From positions 75,264,120 through 75,328,119 of the forward strand of contig NC_060259.1 in assembly GCF_921293095.1 (NCBI RefSeq): a DNA stretch of 64,000 nucleotides, in the 5' to 3' direction. This DNA comes from Ischnura elegans (Eukaryota > Arthropoda > Insecta > Odonata > Coenagrionidae). Shown here piece after piece: positions 22,333-36,500 of this stretch. How positions within the stretch are numbered: the first letter of the stretch is position 1; every line of letters starts with the position of its first letter. The notes under the pieces are model-generated. The model saw nothing but the letters and a program-made list of their open reading frames with translations, did not search any database and had not been told where the DNA came from. The position numbers and the translations under genes were made by a program.

Positions 22333-23639
22333 CACTACTTTATCAAAACTATGCCATCACCTATCCTCCCTCTCCATTCCTAGATCTAACTCGAATGAAA
22401 ATGAATACACTAGATCCATGGTACAGGCTTGAAACAACACATTACCAATGTCAAATCCCAATGAGGAGATATGAATAGTTGAGCAACATCATATCAGTTG
22501 AAGTCAGTTCGAATGATGATAGGCTCACGATATGCCATCAATAAGAAAGATCACTCCAATGATAATCACACTGAGATTTGTAAAATGACTTACTATTCAT
22601 GGCTTGTCACCTGTGACTCATGCACTGCAATTTATGATTTCCCAAGACCAAATCATGTACAACCCTTAGGGTAGAGAGTGGAAGAAGTTTCTTTGTTAAA
22701 GATATAAATTTTAAATATAATACAGCCACTTCAAAAAGCAATGCCTGGAATTGATTAAAAAAATCTTCATCAAATTTATATCACTGGTACTATAAAGAGT
22801 GGTATAAAAATACTCCGAGAAAACTGTATGATCTAAACAACAGTATCTTTTGGTCTGGTGCTCATTCACCTGCTGGATAATCATGGATTTCTACAAAAAC
22901 GGGAACAAAGTACTCCTAGAAATAGCATCAAAAGTAAATGCTTAACAGCTATTTTTATTGGCTTTTGCCCCACATTAGCAATAAATTGGCTGTTACCATA
23001 TCAAATAAGTTTCAAACTGTATGTATTCTCATCACAGGGTACCCTCCCAGTTTTATGGTAGGTTCACGAAGAACGGAAAACAACACACATTAATATCCTA
23101 AGGGACACAAGTCACATTGAATTTGTTTTACCATTCAAACAGGTACAAAATGCAGGAACTGATGATTGTGCAATACTACCCTGAGTGAGACAAGAAATTA
23201 AGTGCTGAGGAAATTAGGCTGTAAGCTTGCTATCAATTAAGGTCAAATATCACGATACAGTTAACATGGCACGGGGAAGACAAAATTATTACTTTCAAAG
23301 AGCATTCACACATTATTCCAATGCAAACATCATTTATCCGGGGTAATCACTTTTGATTAACATACGACTGCTGCACGCAAATATGCACTGAAATCAGTCA
23401 ATGGTCGATTAAGATGAAGGATATGTTGTGAAAGTAACCTCATTAACACACACAACTTACTTAAAATGAATAACAAAATGAAAGACACATTGTTATCAGC
23501 CACAAGGTGCAGAAAGGTATAAAAAATTTTCCTTACCGTAACACTTGAATAATTAAAAAAGATTCAACAGCAAAGAGATCCACAACATGCTACAGATCAC
23601 ATTAAGGTATAAAAAACATACAAATACTCAAAAATCATT
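22333..23639. other. downstream of Nrk stop; probable 3' UTR/intergenic
   Basis: No coding signal. AATAAA on the minus strand occurs about 22951-22956, roughly 690 nt after the stop codon, and is one possible poly(A) signal among several. Confidence 0.45.
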
Positions 23640-24506
23640 TCACACATGCACTTGCTGTGGGTAAACTCCACCACGGCCAACAGTTTGAGCCTTCTCCACT
23701 TCCACCTGTATCACTTCTAATGTCCGGTAAATGGTCCGAAAACTGGGCCGATTTGATGGCTTCTTATTCCAACATATTTTCATCACATCATATATTGACT
23801 TGGGTGTGTTCTCAGGGCATTGTAATATGTGTCCTTCCTTTATGTATTTCACTACCTCCTCATGAGTCATTCCATAGTATGGCTGAAGAGCAAATGAAAA
23901 TATTTCCCACAGGCAAACACCATATGCCCATACATCAGACTCAACAGTATATTTATTGTACAGGATACTTTCCAAAGGCATCCATCTAATCGGTATGGCA
24001 TCATCCTCCTCACCCTTGTAGTAATCCTGATGATATATTTTTTGAGAGAGACCAAAATCGGCTATCTTCACTGTCATGTCATCGTCCACAAGACAGTTGC
24101 GAGTGGCAAGATCCCGATGCACAAACATTCGATCAGATAAATACACCATGCCGGCAGCCACCTGCTTGGCGATGTTGGTCAACTCGACGGCGGTCAACTG
24201 AACGTCACGAAAAACTTCTCGGCCTCCATCAGAGGAGCTACGGCTACGGACGATGTAATTGGAGGGGGAACACGAACGAAGGAACTCATTTAGGTCACCT
24301 CTACCCATGTACTCAAAGAGGAGGCACATTGGACGGCCCACAGCACATACGCCCAACAGCCGGATGATGTGCGGATGGTCGAATTCGGACAGGAGGCAAG
24401 CCTCCCTTTCGAAATCCACTTGCATGTCCTCTGTTGCCTCATCTTTCAGCATTTTCACCGCCACTAGAGTGAACTCCTCCCCTTTCACTAAGCCAGGAGC
24501 CTTGGC
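23640..24506 (-). CDS. Nrk: Nrk exon 9 (kinase domain and C-terminus)
   Basis: Acceptor ctttatag; the stop TGA is at 23642-23640. A single 867-bp exon carries almost the whole kinase: [52 protein letters not shown]. The family's usual APE reads PLE here, as in MuSK-type PPE. Confidence 0.97.
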   Translation of the reverse strand, partial: AKAPGLVKGEEFTLVAVKMLKDEATEDMQVDFEREACLLSEFDHPHIIRLLGVCAVGRPMCLLFEYMGRGDLNEFLRSCSPSNYIVRSRSSSDGGREVFRDVQLTAVELTNIAKQVAAGMVYLSDRMFVHRDLATRNCLVDDDMTVKIADFGLSQKIYHQDYYKGEEDDAIPIRWMPLESILYNKYTVESDVWAYGVCLWEIFSFALQPYYGMTHEEVVKYIKEGHILQCPENTPKSIYDVMKICWNKKPSNRPSFRTIYRTLEVIQVEVEKAQTVGRGGVYPQQVHV

Positions 24507-27500
24507 CTATAAAGAGGAACTTGCATTTTCAACATGCCACAGAGAGACCCTGGAAATTTATTTTTATCAAATGCAATTAATCACCAGATGCAGAGTGATT
24601 ACAGGGGAAGGCTTCAAATATAACTGACCATAAGACCTGCATTATTTTTTATGTATTTCTTTACTGAAGCCTTGACTTAGCAAAGATAAATATATTTCAA
24701 CTTCTAGCTAAAATAAAATGCTATGAGTCTACCGGATGAATCCATAATGTTATACCTTGACTTTGGGATACTTGGAAAAAATAAACGACAAAACTTTTTC
24801 ATAACAACACCGTTTTTGCAATGCGCTAAAAATTCCATTCTGGTATTTTACCATTATATCAAGTATTCCTATTGAAAACTTTACATTTAGGTTGGTTTTC
24901 AAAGCTCAGGAAATTTTTTTTCACAAACAAAAAATACAATCATAGTGTCAACCAAGGTGGCATTTGTAGATCCCCTTTTCCACAGCTCAAAAGTGGAATT
25001 GTGTGCACCCATTAGAAATGGACAATCATGCAATACAAGAAGTTAAACTTTATTTTACTTTTTGTAGTACCTGCAATTTGAGACAGACTTAATTCAGAAG
25101 TTGTCTCATTCAAGTTCATCAAAATGTGCCACTATACACAACAAATAAGAGGACTGAACTGCACTAAAACAATTACAGGGTTCCCGCTCTAACTACATTA
25201 TATAATTCACGGTTTTTTCCACGTTTACACGGTCTAAATGTCATCAAATTCATGGCTTGTAGATAAGGCATTTTAGGCAGAAATATTGATAACGTAACAA
25301 TCATTGTCCGCACGTAAACTATAAATGTAACAAGTGCGACAGATGCCTTGAATGCAAACTCAGCAATGAAAGTGCTATCTCCCATGATGTCCCCCATAGT
25401 TAGCAAAATTCAGGTCCGGATAAAGGGTATGAGTGGGAAAATGGAGAGAGCAGGGTGGCAGGGAAGTGGAGAAGTGCCTGAATTTTTGCCAGGGTTAACC
25501 TCTTCCAATCACAGGCTTAAGATCAAAGTGCTGTCATGGCACACAGACCAATACATAGTTGTTGATGCGTAGTTTTCCGCGGCGTTGTCTAGATGATGTC
25601 TCCATGTTCCTAGGCTTCACCGCGTGGATTTTTCTTTATGACGACAGTTTCTCCGGTATTCCAACCGGCGTCTTCAGGTCGATGTGCTTACGGCTTATTC
25701 ACGGTTCTAAGGTTTTCACGGCTGAGTGGGAACCCTGAATTAAAAAATACTCTTAAGATATATCACATCGACCTGAAGACGCCGGTTGGAATACCGGAGA
25801 AACTGTCGTCATAAAGAAAAATCCACGCGGTGAAGCCCAGGAACATGGAGACATCAATACATAGTTGCGCTTCGAATACACGTGTGCAGATAAATGCGTG
25901 GACAGTATTCGCACGTGACTCGGCCTTGAAACGTGATCGAAAAATTTGATTTTTCTTGTACTCCGCCAATCGTAGCTCTACAATCAAGACAAATTCATGA
26001 CTTTCTCCGTTTTTTTTTTCACGGTAGACGAAATTCACGGCTTATTCACGGTTCTAAGGTTTTCACGGCTGAGTGGGAACCCTGAATTAAAAAATACTCT
26101 TTAAGATATAAAATATGCAAATTGAGTACCTACCTGAAACACCCTACCAAATGCTCCTTGACCCAAATCACGGATGTACACAATATCATTTCGGGGATAT
26201 TCTAGTTTCTCCAACTTTGGATTGAGCTGGGCACCTGTCCGATGGTAGGCTAAATTGCTGGGAAGCTTATCCAAATCGATATCAACCTCCTGCAAACATA
26301 AGAGAGTTGAGTTTAAAAGAAGGAATATTTAATCATTCATCAAAGTTTGCCCCTTACCCACAGCAACAGAGTTTCCGATTAAAAAAATAATAAAAAAATT
26401 GGCCCACCACAACAGAGACAAGCAATGAAAAATATTTCAGATTAATGCATACAAGAATCTAAACGTAAACACCATGGATTTTTTTACTTGCGTAACAGCA
26501 CACAAAACAACAAGGAAACATGCCAACTTCGAACAATTTTTGCTACTTTAAGTAGAGAACTTGATGGCATACAAGACAAATTTATATCTTAACTATGGCT
26601 CAGGTAATCATATCCTGGGCTTACACACTTCGGTTAAATTTTCCCAAAGATGTTGACATGCCTGCAATGATCCTTGAAACTTAAAGCAAACCTCCTCCTG
26701 AGAACCCATTATAGCAGACAGATAAATTAATTATATGTACAATAGCAAAAATAAATTCAGAGTAAAAAATGGTACTTCAAGTCACAATAAAATGCTTGAT
26801 TCACTTCTATCAGCTACAGAGCATGGTTAAACTCTGTCATAACCAGGAAGCCATTAAATTCCCAAGCAACTCCAATAGCTGCTACGATTGGCAGATATGT
26901 TGGTAGATGTTTTCGGGAATTGCATAGGTAACATTTTCTTGAGTAAGAAAATGTTACCTATGCAGCAATCCCCGAAAACATCTACCAACATTGTTAAAGA
27001 AGCTGTGAAAATCTTCATACGAAAATTGGCAGATATCTCTATCTCGTCAGATGAAAGACATCTACTGGGTTCAAACATAAGTAAAGAATGCACTTTTTTA
27101 AGGCCCCAAATTTCTTTACTAAGGTCTTCGGTTGGTACACACGTTCATGATGCACACTCATTCTTCACAGTTAACACAAAAAAGCTCTCATTCAACCGAT
27201 GCTTCCCTCTGCAGGGGGGTGAACCTTATATGCCATCAAATACACTAAATTCTACACTATAAATGCTAATAACATCAACATAACAATCATAAAAACAATT
27301 TTTCCCGTATTTTAAAGGAAAAACTCGGGACATTCTACATAAAAAACAACAATAATTATGGACCAGCAAAGACAGTCATAAAATATAAGGAGTAATGATA
27401 CAACGATTTTTTATAGATGACTAGGTTCTTCATTCATCAATAGATTTTTCCAGCATCAATATACCACTACGATAAAATTATCAAGTGAATGGGGAGAAGA

Positions 27501-30500
27501 GAAATAAGAAATGATTCTCTTCACCATGCATCTAACATAAATGTTTTAAGTCCAGTGACTTCGCATTAACCTCGCCAATGAGGACATACATACAACAGGA
27601 ATACCAAAAATGTTGAGTTTTCCCTGCTTTCTAGACCAAAATTTACTGCCTTCAAATTATATATCCGAGTAAGAATTGGCACACCTTCACAGATAATATA
27701 TGTCAAGTAATCACAAACTACATTTGCTTCTGCTGTAAAAATTTCCTTCCTTAAGCTAAATAACACCTAATAACACTTTCTCAAAATTATTATCCTAAAA
27801 AAAGAAAGAAAAGTTTTTACAGAGAAAGGCAAATCCATTAGAATTTATTACAACAAACAGATGCAGAAATAATGTGAAGAATAGAGGAAGCTATACTATA
27901 GAACCTACAGATAAAATATATATAATAGTATTACATGATGAGTAGGTATAACTTGTCATTTTCTGAGGAGACGTACGGCAGAGTAGACATCTAAATTAGA
28001 AGCTAGTTTGTTCCTCAAAATTCACAGCACGAGCATTAATTACTGAGTATCGTAACATCAGCTTTGAAGATGAAAAACAGAACCGTTTAACATCAAAGAT
28101 GCCGTATGATGAGGGTCTCATAAATAAAGTAGATAGGTTCATTTTTACATTCACCCATACTCACTTAAACTCATTCCTAGGGATGTGCGAGTACTCGAAA
28201 ATTCGAGTCGAGTCAAGTAGTTGGTACTCGACAAGTGTTTCGAGTAGTGTTACAAATGTTGAGTCAAGTAGTTTCGGTTACAAAGCTGTCGCGGCCAGTA
28301 TGCCCAGAAATCTGCCGACAGGAGGCACTATCATGAAACTCGAGCAATAATATTGTTTTAAAAGGCGATAAGTCGTTCTAATGCCTTGCCCCAGGAGATT
28401 CAGCATGTTGTATACGTAGCAGTCAACTACTATAGCTGTCAACGTGGGCCCTGGCCTCAGGGGCCAACTGTCTTCCAACGAGGTGGCGTAATTGGAGTAG
28501 CCCGCTTTGTCACTCATACTTCCTCTTGCGACACTTTTACACCCTACCATACTTTCTTCACTCAAACGCAGAGAGAATATGAAAAAATTGTTAAGATTTC
28601 TATGGAAAAAATGTAACTCTTAATTATAGTGGACAATACCGGTTTTCCCGGTGTTTCACATCAAAAGTGAATGCCATCTTTTAGCATTTTTGGGTACTGT
28701 GTACACCCGATGTTAATACATATTCGTTTATTCCTTCATTGCATTTATTTTCCTTCTTGAAATTATGAAAAAAGAGGTACTCGTGTAGATTAAAAGAAGT
28801 AATAAAGAAAAAAATACTTAAGCTAAAGCTAAGTTTTATAGTTCCTTTACTTCGTCTCTTATTCCATGAAGATTGAAGATCCATCAAAATTGTTGATGTA
28901 AATTTTAATAACAATTCGCGAGGTTCCCAAATTTTACAACTTTGGCAAGAAATTACTTGCACAGCCACACAACTGAGTAGTCAAACACAATTTTCAGTGG
29001 GCAGTAATACTGTAACATGGAGATGTCAAAACCTGCTGCTTGAGCATGTAGGACAATTGGTTTTTCTACATGAGAATTCGAAAGGATCAAATATTACATG
29101 ATGTATTTAGGTACATAATCTTTATTACAATAAGGCAAATGCCTTCACTGAGGGCTCTTCTGAGCAGTTTGAATACATATATTAATTAAATTGATGACAT
29201 GTTATTACATGTGAATTCAAATCAATTGTGCTTACGGAACTGTTTAAGACTCATTAATTTTCATTGCTCTCCTAATTCTGCCACAATTTACACCAACGTT
29301 CGTCACAATTTTCCTTTTTACACCAAGTCAAGAATTCTAAGTAGAAAATGTAGGGATGGGAAAATATAGGGTTAGGAAAAATGAGAATACGCTGGAATAT
29401 GCATTGCTGTATTGCCTAGTTCACAATTGCCCTAATCAACTTGCTACTCGCGAGTAGTTTTCAACTCAACTCGTGATCAAAAAGAGATACTCGCACATCC
29501 CTACTAATTCCTATAAATAAAATTATGCGAGGAAATATAACCCTATATAGATGAAGGAGATAATGAATAACTTCCAAAATTAACACTTTTGATAAGACCA
29601 AAAATTCTAGGTTTTTGTTAATGGCTGTGAAATGTATGACGAATATGAAGTGGTAGTACATGTGACACAACTGATATTATGCTAATGAAATATGTCAACA
29701 ATACTACACCTATTCAATGTTAAGAAGATGATGAATGAAATTAGGTACTATCTTAATATAAAAATTAATGACACATCAATATAGAATGAAAAATTACAGA
29801 CAAGTGAGAGCATTTCAAGCCAAGATTGATTATCCTCTTACATATCTCAGCGGATAGAAAGATGTTCCGCAGAATATGATAGTTTTATTTTTTTGCTTCA
29901 TCTGAGATGATGTAACTCCAGGGAAAAACAGATTAACCATTTCGAGGGCTACCTTACCTTACCAGTATAGGAGTTCATTTTTAATCATTTCATGTTGAGG
30001 AATAAAGCTTTTTCCATGCAATGTATAACGGGCAAATTACAAAAACAATGTCACCATTCAAAATGGAAGAAAAGCCGTTGAATGAGAAGAAATAAAATTA
30101 ACAACCAATAGAAATGAAGAGTAAACAATTACCTAGGAGAGCATTACGATGTGAACAAAAAGATAAAAGCTGGTTGCAAAATAAATGTTACAGAGAAAAG
30201 ACGTTTTTCAGCGAGTCAAAGTTTATAGAAGAAATTGGGAGTAATAAAATAAGCATTCAACAGTAAGAACACCATGATCCTTTCAATACCACAAGCACCA
30301 AATGTTCTATGCAAGCAAATCTCATCTAGGAAGAAAGTATTCCATTCGTTTGAGCATGACGGCAAACAAGAAAATAATGTAAGGTTACCTTAATACATAG
30401 TTTAGAAAGCACTTGATATGATGAATTTTTCCTTACATGTTTCTTTACCTGAGTTGCAGTTGGGTTGTACCCTACTCGGTGGTTGTATAATCGATGGCAA

Positions 30501-33500
30501 AGCAAAAAAAGAAGGAGCATCATTACAATACCAGCAAACCCAACTGCAGCTAGGATGAGCATGATAGTCGGAGTGAAGAATCTTTCCATGCTCATGTCAT
30601 TAAGTTCTATCTCAAATGTTAGGTCTGTTGAGTTTTCTGCAAAATGAAAAAAATACAATGAGGTGATGGAAAATATTAACATAAAAAAGCAGTGGTTCTG
30701 CCAAAAATATTTACTTAGCACTATGATTCGAAATAGTAAAAATTGTTAAGATCTGATGAGCATATGAGTCTAATAAAAATACAATGATAAATGCGCAAAA
30801 TTATAACAATGAATGGACCATAATAATCATGAGGAAATGGCACCACAAAATTGGTAAGAGGAACCTTCACCTTAAAAACTTTGTAAGAGCATTGAGATGG
30901 AGTTGGGAGTCCCCTGGTTAGTTCAAATCAGAGGTGATGGCAAAGCATTCTGAAGTAATTCAATTACGGCAATTACAGTAAACTCTCGATTATGCGAAGC
31001 AGGATTTTACGAAGTTTTCGATTATACGAAGTGATAGTGCGGTCCCGGCGAAAAGCCTATGGTAAATACATGGTGCTATTCGATTATACGAAGTTTCGAT
31101 TATACGAAATTTTTCGAATTTACGAACCTCGGATCGGTCCCCAGGAGCAAAAGGCATTCGTTTATACGAACTATGGCGAAATATTTGTCAACAAAACTAG
31201 TAACGCCGGCGTAAGTAGCTAAAAAAATCAGCGCTTCCAACTGTGGTTCATCAAAAGTGTGAAATCGTAAATGATAGTGCAACTTTGGAGAGAAAGGGTT
31301 CGCCTAAAACCTCACGGTGGGAATTTAGGGAAAGTAGGACTTAATTAAAATATCGCGACTGATATAATGCCCCTATTTACGTGCCTATTCGTAAACATCG
31401 CATCGACAATACTTCGTAGTTTAACATGTCAGGAAGGTCGAGCGGGGTATTTCGTTGACTCCTAATTAACCCTTTGCACTGCTGTGAACGTACCTGGTAC
31501 GTTCGCAAGTCAGGCTGCTGTGAACGTACTTCGAAGACTACTTGACTACTTTTCGCCGAAGCACTTCGAAGGGTCCCTAATCCGGGACCCTTTCCTCGAC
31601 GAGCTCACCCTGGCTGGCCCCTCTATTCGACCCTCCGAGCGTGGGGCCTTTTGTCCCCAAAAGTGACCGCTCTGACTGCATTTTGAAAATCTATCAATCA
31701 ATGCCATCATCAAAAATAATTTTTTGCATCGCACTCCTGCCTATCAGGCATTCAAGTACGTCTCTGAACCGTGTTTCTGCGATGAGGAATAACGACTTTG
31801 TTAACTTTGCTAAAATGGCCAAGTTAATAAAATTGTCATTTTTCATCGCAGAAACACGGTTCAAAGACGTACTTTATTTCCTCCACTACAATCGCAAATT
31901 GCTGGAAATCGGCCGGATTCCCTTTGATAGCGCATCATGAGGATGTTCTCGAGGTTGGTAATTGATACAACTAGCCTACTAGTAATTCTACTGCTATAAT
32001 ATCACGGCTATGGTTGATTCGTTACGTTATACATTCAGGAAGCAGCAGCGGATAAAATCGCGGAGGAGATTAGTGGCTTAATAGATGATTTTGAAAAATT
32101 CTTGGAAAAAGCAGGAAGAGCGCAGCGCGCAACATCAAACGATTATATTGCCCTTGACGATGATCTCCGGGCTTGCGACAATGGGACGCCGGTACATGTG
32201 TCGGAAGAAGCAGCGGCCGGGACTAGTCATAATAGCAGTGACGACGAAGATGAAAGTGAAGTAATTTCACCAAATAAAAAAGAAGTACCCGCTGCCCTCC
32301 AAACATTAAGGTATATTGATCTGGCTAACGAGTTAGGTCCCCAATTTCATTCCCATTTATGCAAGTGAGAGACCATGGTGGAAGCGGCGATGGAGAAGGA
32401 CAAAAAGGAAAAAAATAATTGATATTTTAGTACAGTAAATTCCGGTTATTACGCGCCTCACTTTACCGCGGTTTCGGATATACCGCGGGTCTCACCATGT
32501 CCCCCGAAATGATTACATTGACCTTTTTTTGAGGTAGGTAACTTTGTGGCGAATTTTATCTCGGCGTGTCTACCGACGCGTCGCAACGGCGCTACTTCGA
32601 GCGACTGTATTAACGCGGTTGGCGACGTATTCCATACATTGTTTCGTAGCCATAAAAAAAACTCGGTAATTCCTGATCGGTCATTGTGTCTTGTGAACTC
32701 GAGCTGAAAAGTGTTTTGCACAGCTATAATAATTTTCGAGATTCAGGGAGATTGAGATAATTCTCTTTCGTACGTTCGCACCGCGGCGCTCAAACCAAGG
32801 TAGGTACTCAATGCCCACAGGCTTCGAGCATTTAATGATGAATGAGCTGTTTTACCTTTGTCTTTGGCTTAATATTAATATGAAAATTACTTTTTTACGA
32901 AAATTTTCATTGATTTTAGGGTAAAAACGATGTCTGCCAAAAGGAAAACTTACACATATAAAGAAAAGTTGGGCATAATCGACAGAGTGAAACGCGGTGA
33001 TTCAAAATCAAGTTTATTCAGGGAGTTTGGTGTTCCTGAAGGAACTATTCGTGGTTGGATGAAAGAAGAAGATAAATTACGATCACATGTTGATCAAGTG
33101 GATGACGAAATAGGACTTGATAGAAAAAAGGCCAGATTGAGTGCTGCTGGTTTACGTGGTTTGTTCAGAAACGCAGTGAAGGTGTTCCATTATCCGGTCC
33201 ACTTTTACAAGCACAGGCAATTAAATTAAATAAACAAATAGGTGGTGCTCATGATTTTGTGCTTCTGCTGGCTGGCTATCGAGGTGGAAAATTCGCCACG
33301 GGGTAGCGCAAGTTAACATGCAAGGAGAATCTCGTTCCAGTGACAGTGAAGCAGCTAGAGAATTCTGTGGGACTTTACGCAAGATGATTGATGAACGTGA
33401 GTACACTGAAGAGCAATTGTATAACTGCGATGAAACCGCTCTCTACTACAGATTGCTTCCAACAAAATCACTTCATATTAAGAAGTCGGCAAATAAATCC

Positions 33501-36500
33501 GGAATAAAAATGAGCAAAGAAAGAGTGACTTTATTACTGTGCGCTAACAAATCAGGAAGTCACAAGTTAAAACCTCTGTGTATTGGTAAAAATCGAAGTC
33601 CTCGGTGCTTCAAGCACGTTAATATGACAGCACTACCCATAAATTACAAAAACAGTCAGAATGCCTGGATGACTCGAGACATTTTTTTATCTTGGTTCAA
33701 TGAAGATTTTGTTCCATCGGTTAAGAGCCACTTAAGATCAAAAAAGTTAGAAGAGAAGGCACTACTTCTGTTAGATAACTGTCCGGCCCATCCGTCTTCT
33801 GAGCTCTTGATATCGAGGGATGGCAAAATAGTGGCTTCGTTTTTACCAAAAAATACGACAGCTCTTATTCAGCCCATGGACCAAGGGATAATCAGAGCAT
33901 TTAAAGCCCACTATCGGCGGGAATTGCTCACTAGTGTCATAAATTCAGAACTGCAGGTACAAGAATATCTGAAAACAGTCACCCTGAAGAACATGGCTTA
34001 TAATATTGGTTTGGCATGGAAGAAAATAACTTCAGCTACAATCCTCAATTGCTGGTCAAAGTGCGAGTATACAGCGGGCAATAGCATGGAGGACGAAGAC
34101 GAGTTTTTGGGTTTCATGGAAGAGGACGCACGTGAAGCTTCAGATGTTCTTTGTAATAAACTATTTGTGAGTGATTTCGAGGCCTGGGTTCGCGAAGACG
34201 AGGAGACTCCTGTATCTGCTTATAAGAGTGACGAAGAAATTGTGGCTACAGTCCTGAGCCGCGCAAAAACAGCTGCATTATCGGAAGATGAGAGCGAGAA
34301 TGAAGAAGACGAAAGTGAGGTCGAGATGCCAAAAATTGGCCATTCATTACATAATATAAGTGAATTGATGAATTGGTTGGAGGGACAAAGTGATTGCGAT
34401 AGTATTCATCTGTTGCACTTGCAAAGCATAAAAAATTACGTGACAAAGAAACGCCATCAACTATCGCGGCAAAAGAAAATAACCGAGTACTTTAGAAACT
34501 CCCGTTAAAGTAGAGCGTCTAAATCATAAAATAAATATTTTAATAATGTATTACGCAAATAAATTGGCTATAAAAATTACCTTTAAGGGTTTTTTTATTG
34601 CTTCCCACGCAGAGTCCCGTAATAACGCGGTTGTCCGATAACGCGGGTGTAAACTATGTCCCCCTAGACCCGCGTTATAACCGAATTTTACTGTAGTATC
34701 TTTTGGTGTATATAATAGCCTTCCTGAATAAACAACTTAAATATCTTAAGTATTGGGCTCTATTAACCGCCAACTTATTTTTCAGTCTACTCGTAATGAA
34801 GACGCACTTCTAACCGTGAACTTTCTTCTCGCGCGTCTCCCCGTTTTCCCATGCCGAGAGATCTTTCTTTCCAAAGTCTTTATTTACTTCCTCCCGCGAC
34901 CTTCTGCTGATCTTGCTGACACCCATCTTACGCATCCCAAACCCCTCCTTCCCCAGCATTTCCCCCAGCAAACGTAGATTGAGGCAGAGCTGAAGGCCAT
35001 TTTCCCACCCTTCTTTCTCCTGCCCCCTTCACCACTGTTAACCACTCCTTTGTGCTGACCACACTTCTTTCCTCAGGCAATCCCCATCCCACTCTTATTC
35101 ACCCCACCCACTGGGAACGTTCCCCGATTGTGGAGGAAGGCATGGTTCATCTTTACCTGCAACGGGGGTAAGTTATTAACAGGAGAGAGGCTGAAGAAGT
35201 ATCTTCCACTATCAGGGAAATGGTGCCATGCTTATAATTTTCTCTCTTCTTCCCTGCTGACGTTTCAATTGAAATTATTTTCTTTGCTCTTTCCTCACTA
35301 TATTTATTTACGATTATTGCGCGACTATTTTTAGTGCTAAAGCTAAGAAAATCTTTTCTCTACGTCAATGATTCTTTGCATAACTTTCAATACGGAGGAG
35401 AAAGGGACACGAAAAGTAAATGAGGTGAATGTACAGGGTTTTGCGTGTCATTTTTGGGAATTCACGCAAGTGAACCAATACTTCACACACGTTGAGAAAT
35501 GATGAAACATCTCTTGTAGAAAAACAATCAATGCGGATAATAACGTTTCCCTCTTTATTTCTCCGATAATGGAAGATGTTTCTCCTGTCGTTTTCCGGTT
35601 GGAACCTTGCTCCTGTCGGCATAAAAGAAGAGAGAGAAATACTATATGAACATAACACTTCACACCCGGTATGAAGAATATGGTCCGGATGAAGAATAAA
35701 GTCTTTCGTAGCAACGTCTACGAAGATGATGGAGCACAGTATCCGGACGGAGAGCTCAAACAGAATTTACTTCAGATATTCGCCAGAAGATAATCATATC
35801 CTACGAAATTTAGAATCGTAACAATCTCAACAAAAATAACCAATGGAAAAGATAGCACATTCAACTGAATATACAGAGTAACTCGAAATATTAACGTACG
35901 AAGGTTATTTTGGAAACGGGTAAGGCCCTCGTTTTTCTTTTTTTTCTCGTCACTGAGCGATAGAGGGCGACATAAATGGCGGTTAGGCCGGCTGCCGCTA
36001 ACATTCCGTGGGTGCTGGAAACAAATATCTATCTTACGCGAACTTAATAGTTGTTATTCGCTCCTAACCACAAATTTGTAACATTAAATTCTTATAATAA
36101 ACTTTGCAATTAATTATTTGATTACGTTTTCTAAACTGGTCGGGAATTTCTTAAGCGATCGTTGATGTTGAAGTATGAACAAGAAATGGGAATTTTATGG
36201 TGGTATAATTATTTAACGATTTTTCTAGGGATGGGTCGAATAGTAGATTTCTCGAATTCGAATATCGAATTCGAATATTAAATCATTGCTCGAATATTCG
36301 AATACCTCGAATTTCGAATACCTCGAATACTAAACGATGAATGTGAAAATGTTTGACTAGGTCGCCTATGCAGCAGGAAACCCAAGATTTTGGCGAGTAA
36401 TTGTGATTGCCTTTAAAGGATTCAAACAGGAATTTAGCTGATTAATGGAATATTTTAATTTTATGTAAACAATAGGGTAGTTTCCTTCATTAAAGAAAAC

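Larger units (their letters stand above)
25178..26085. mobile_element. CAGGGTTCCC-ended element carrying a foldback insertion
   Basis: Left end CAGGGTTCCCGCTC and right end GAGTGGGAACCCTG are inverted. The internal text TTCACGGTTCTAAGG is repeated. The foldback at 25562-25854 sits inside it. The TSD could not be settled. Confidence 0.55.

Noticed and set aside
26899-27024. Hammerhead core in the third hairpin
   Set aside because: No CTGANGA on either strand of the arms.
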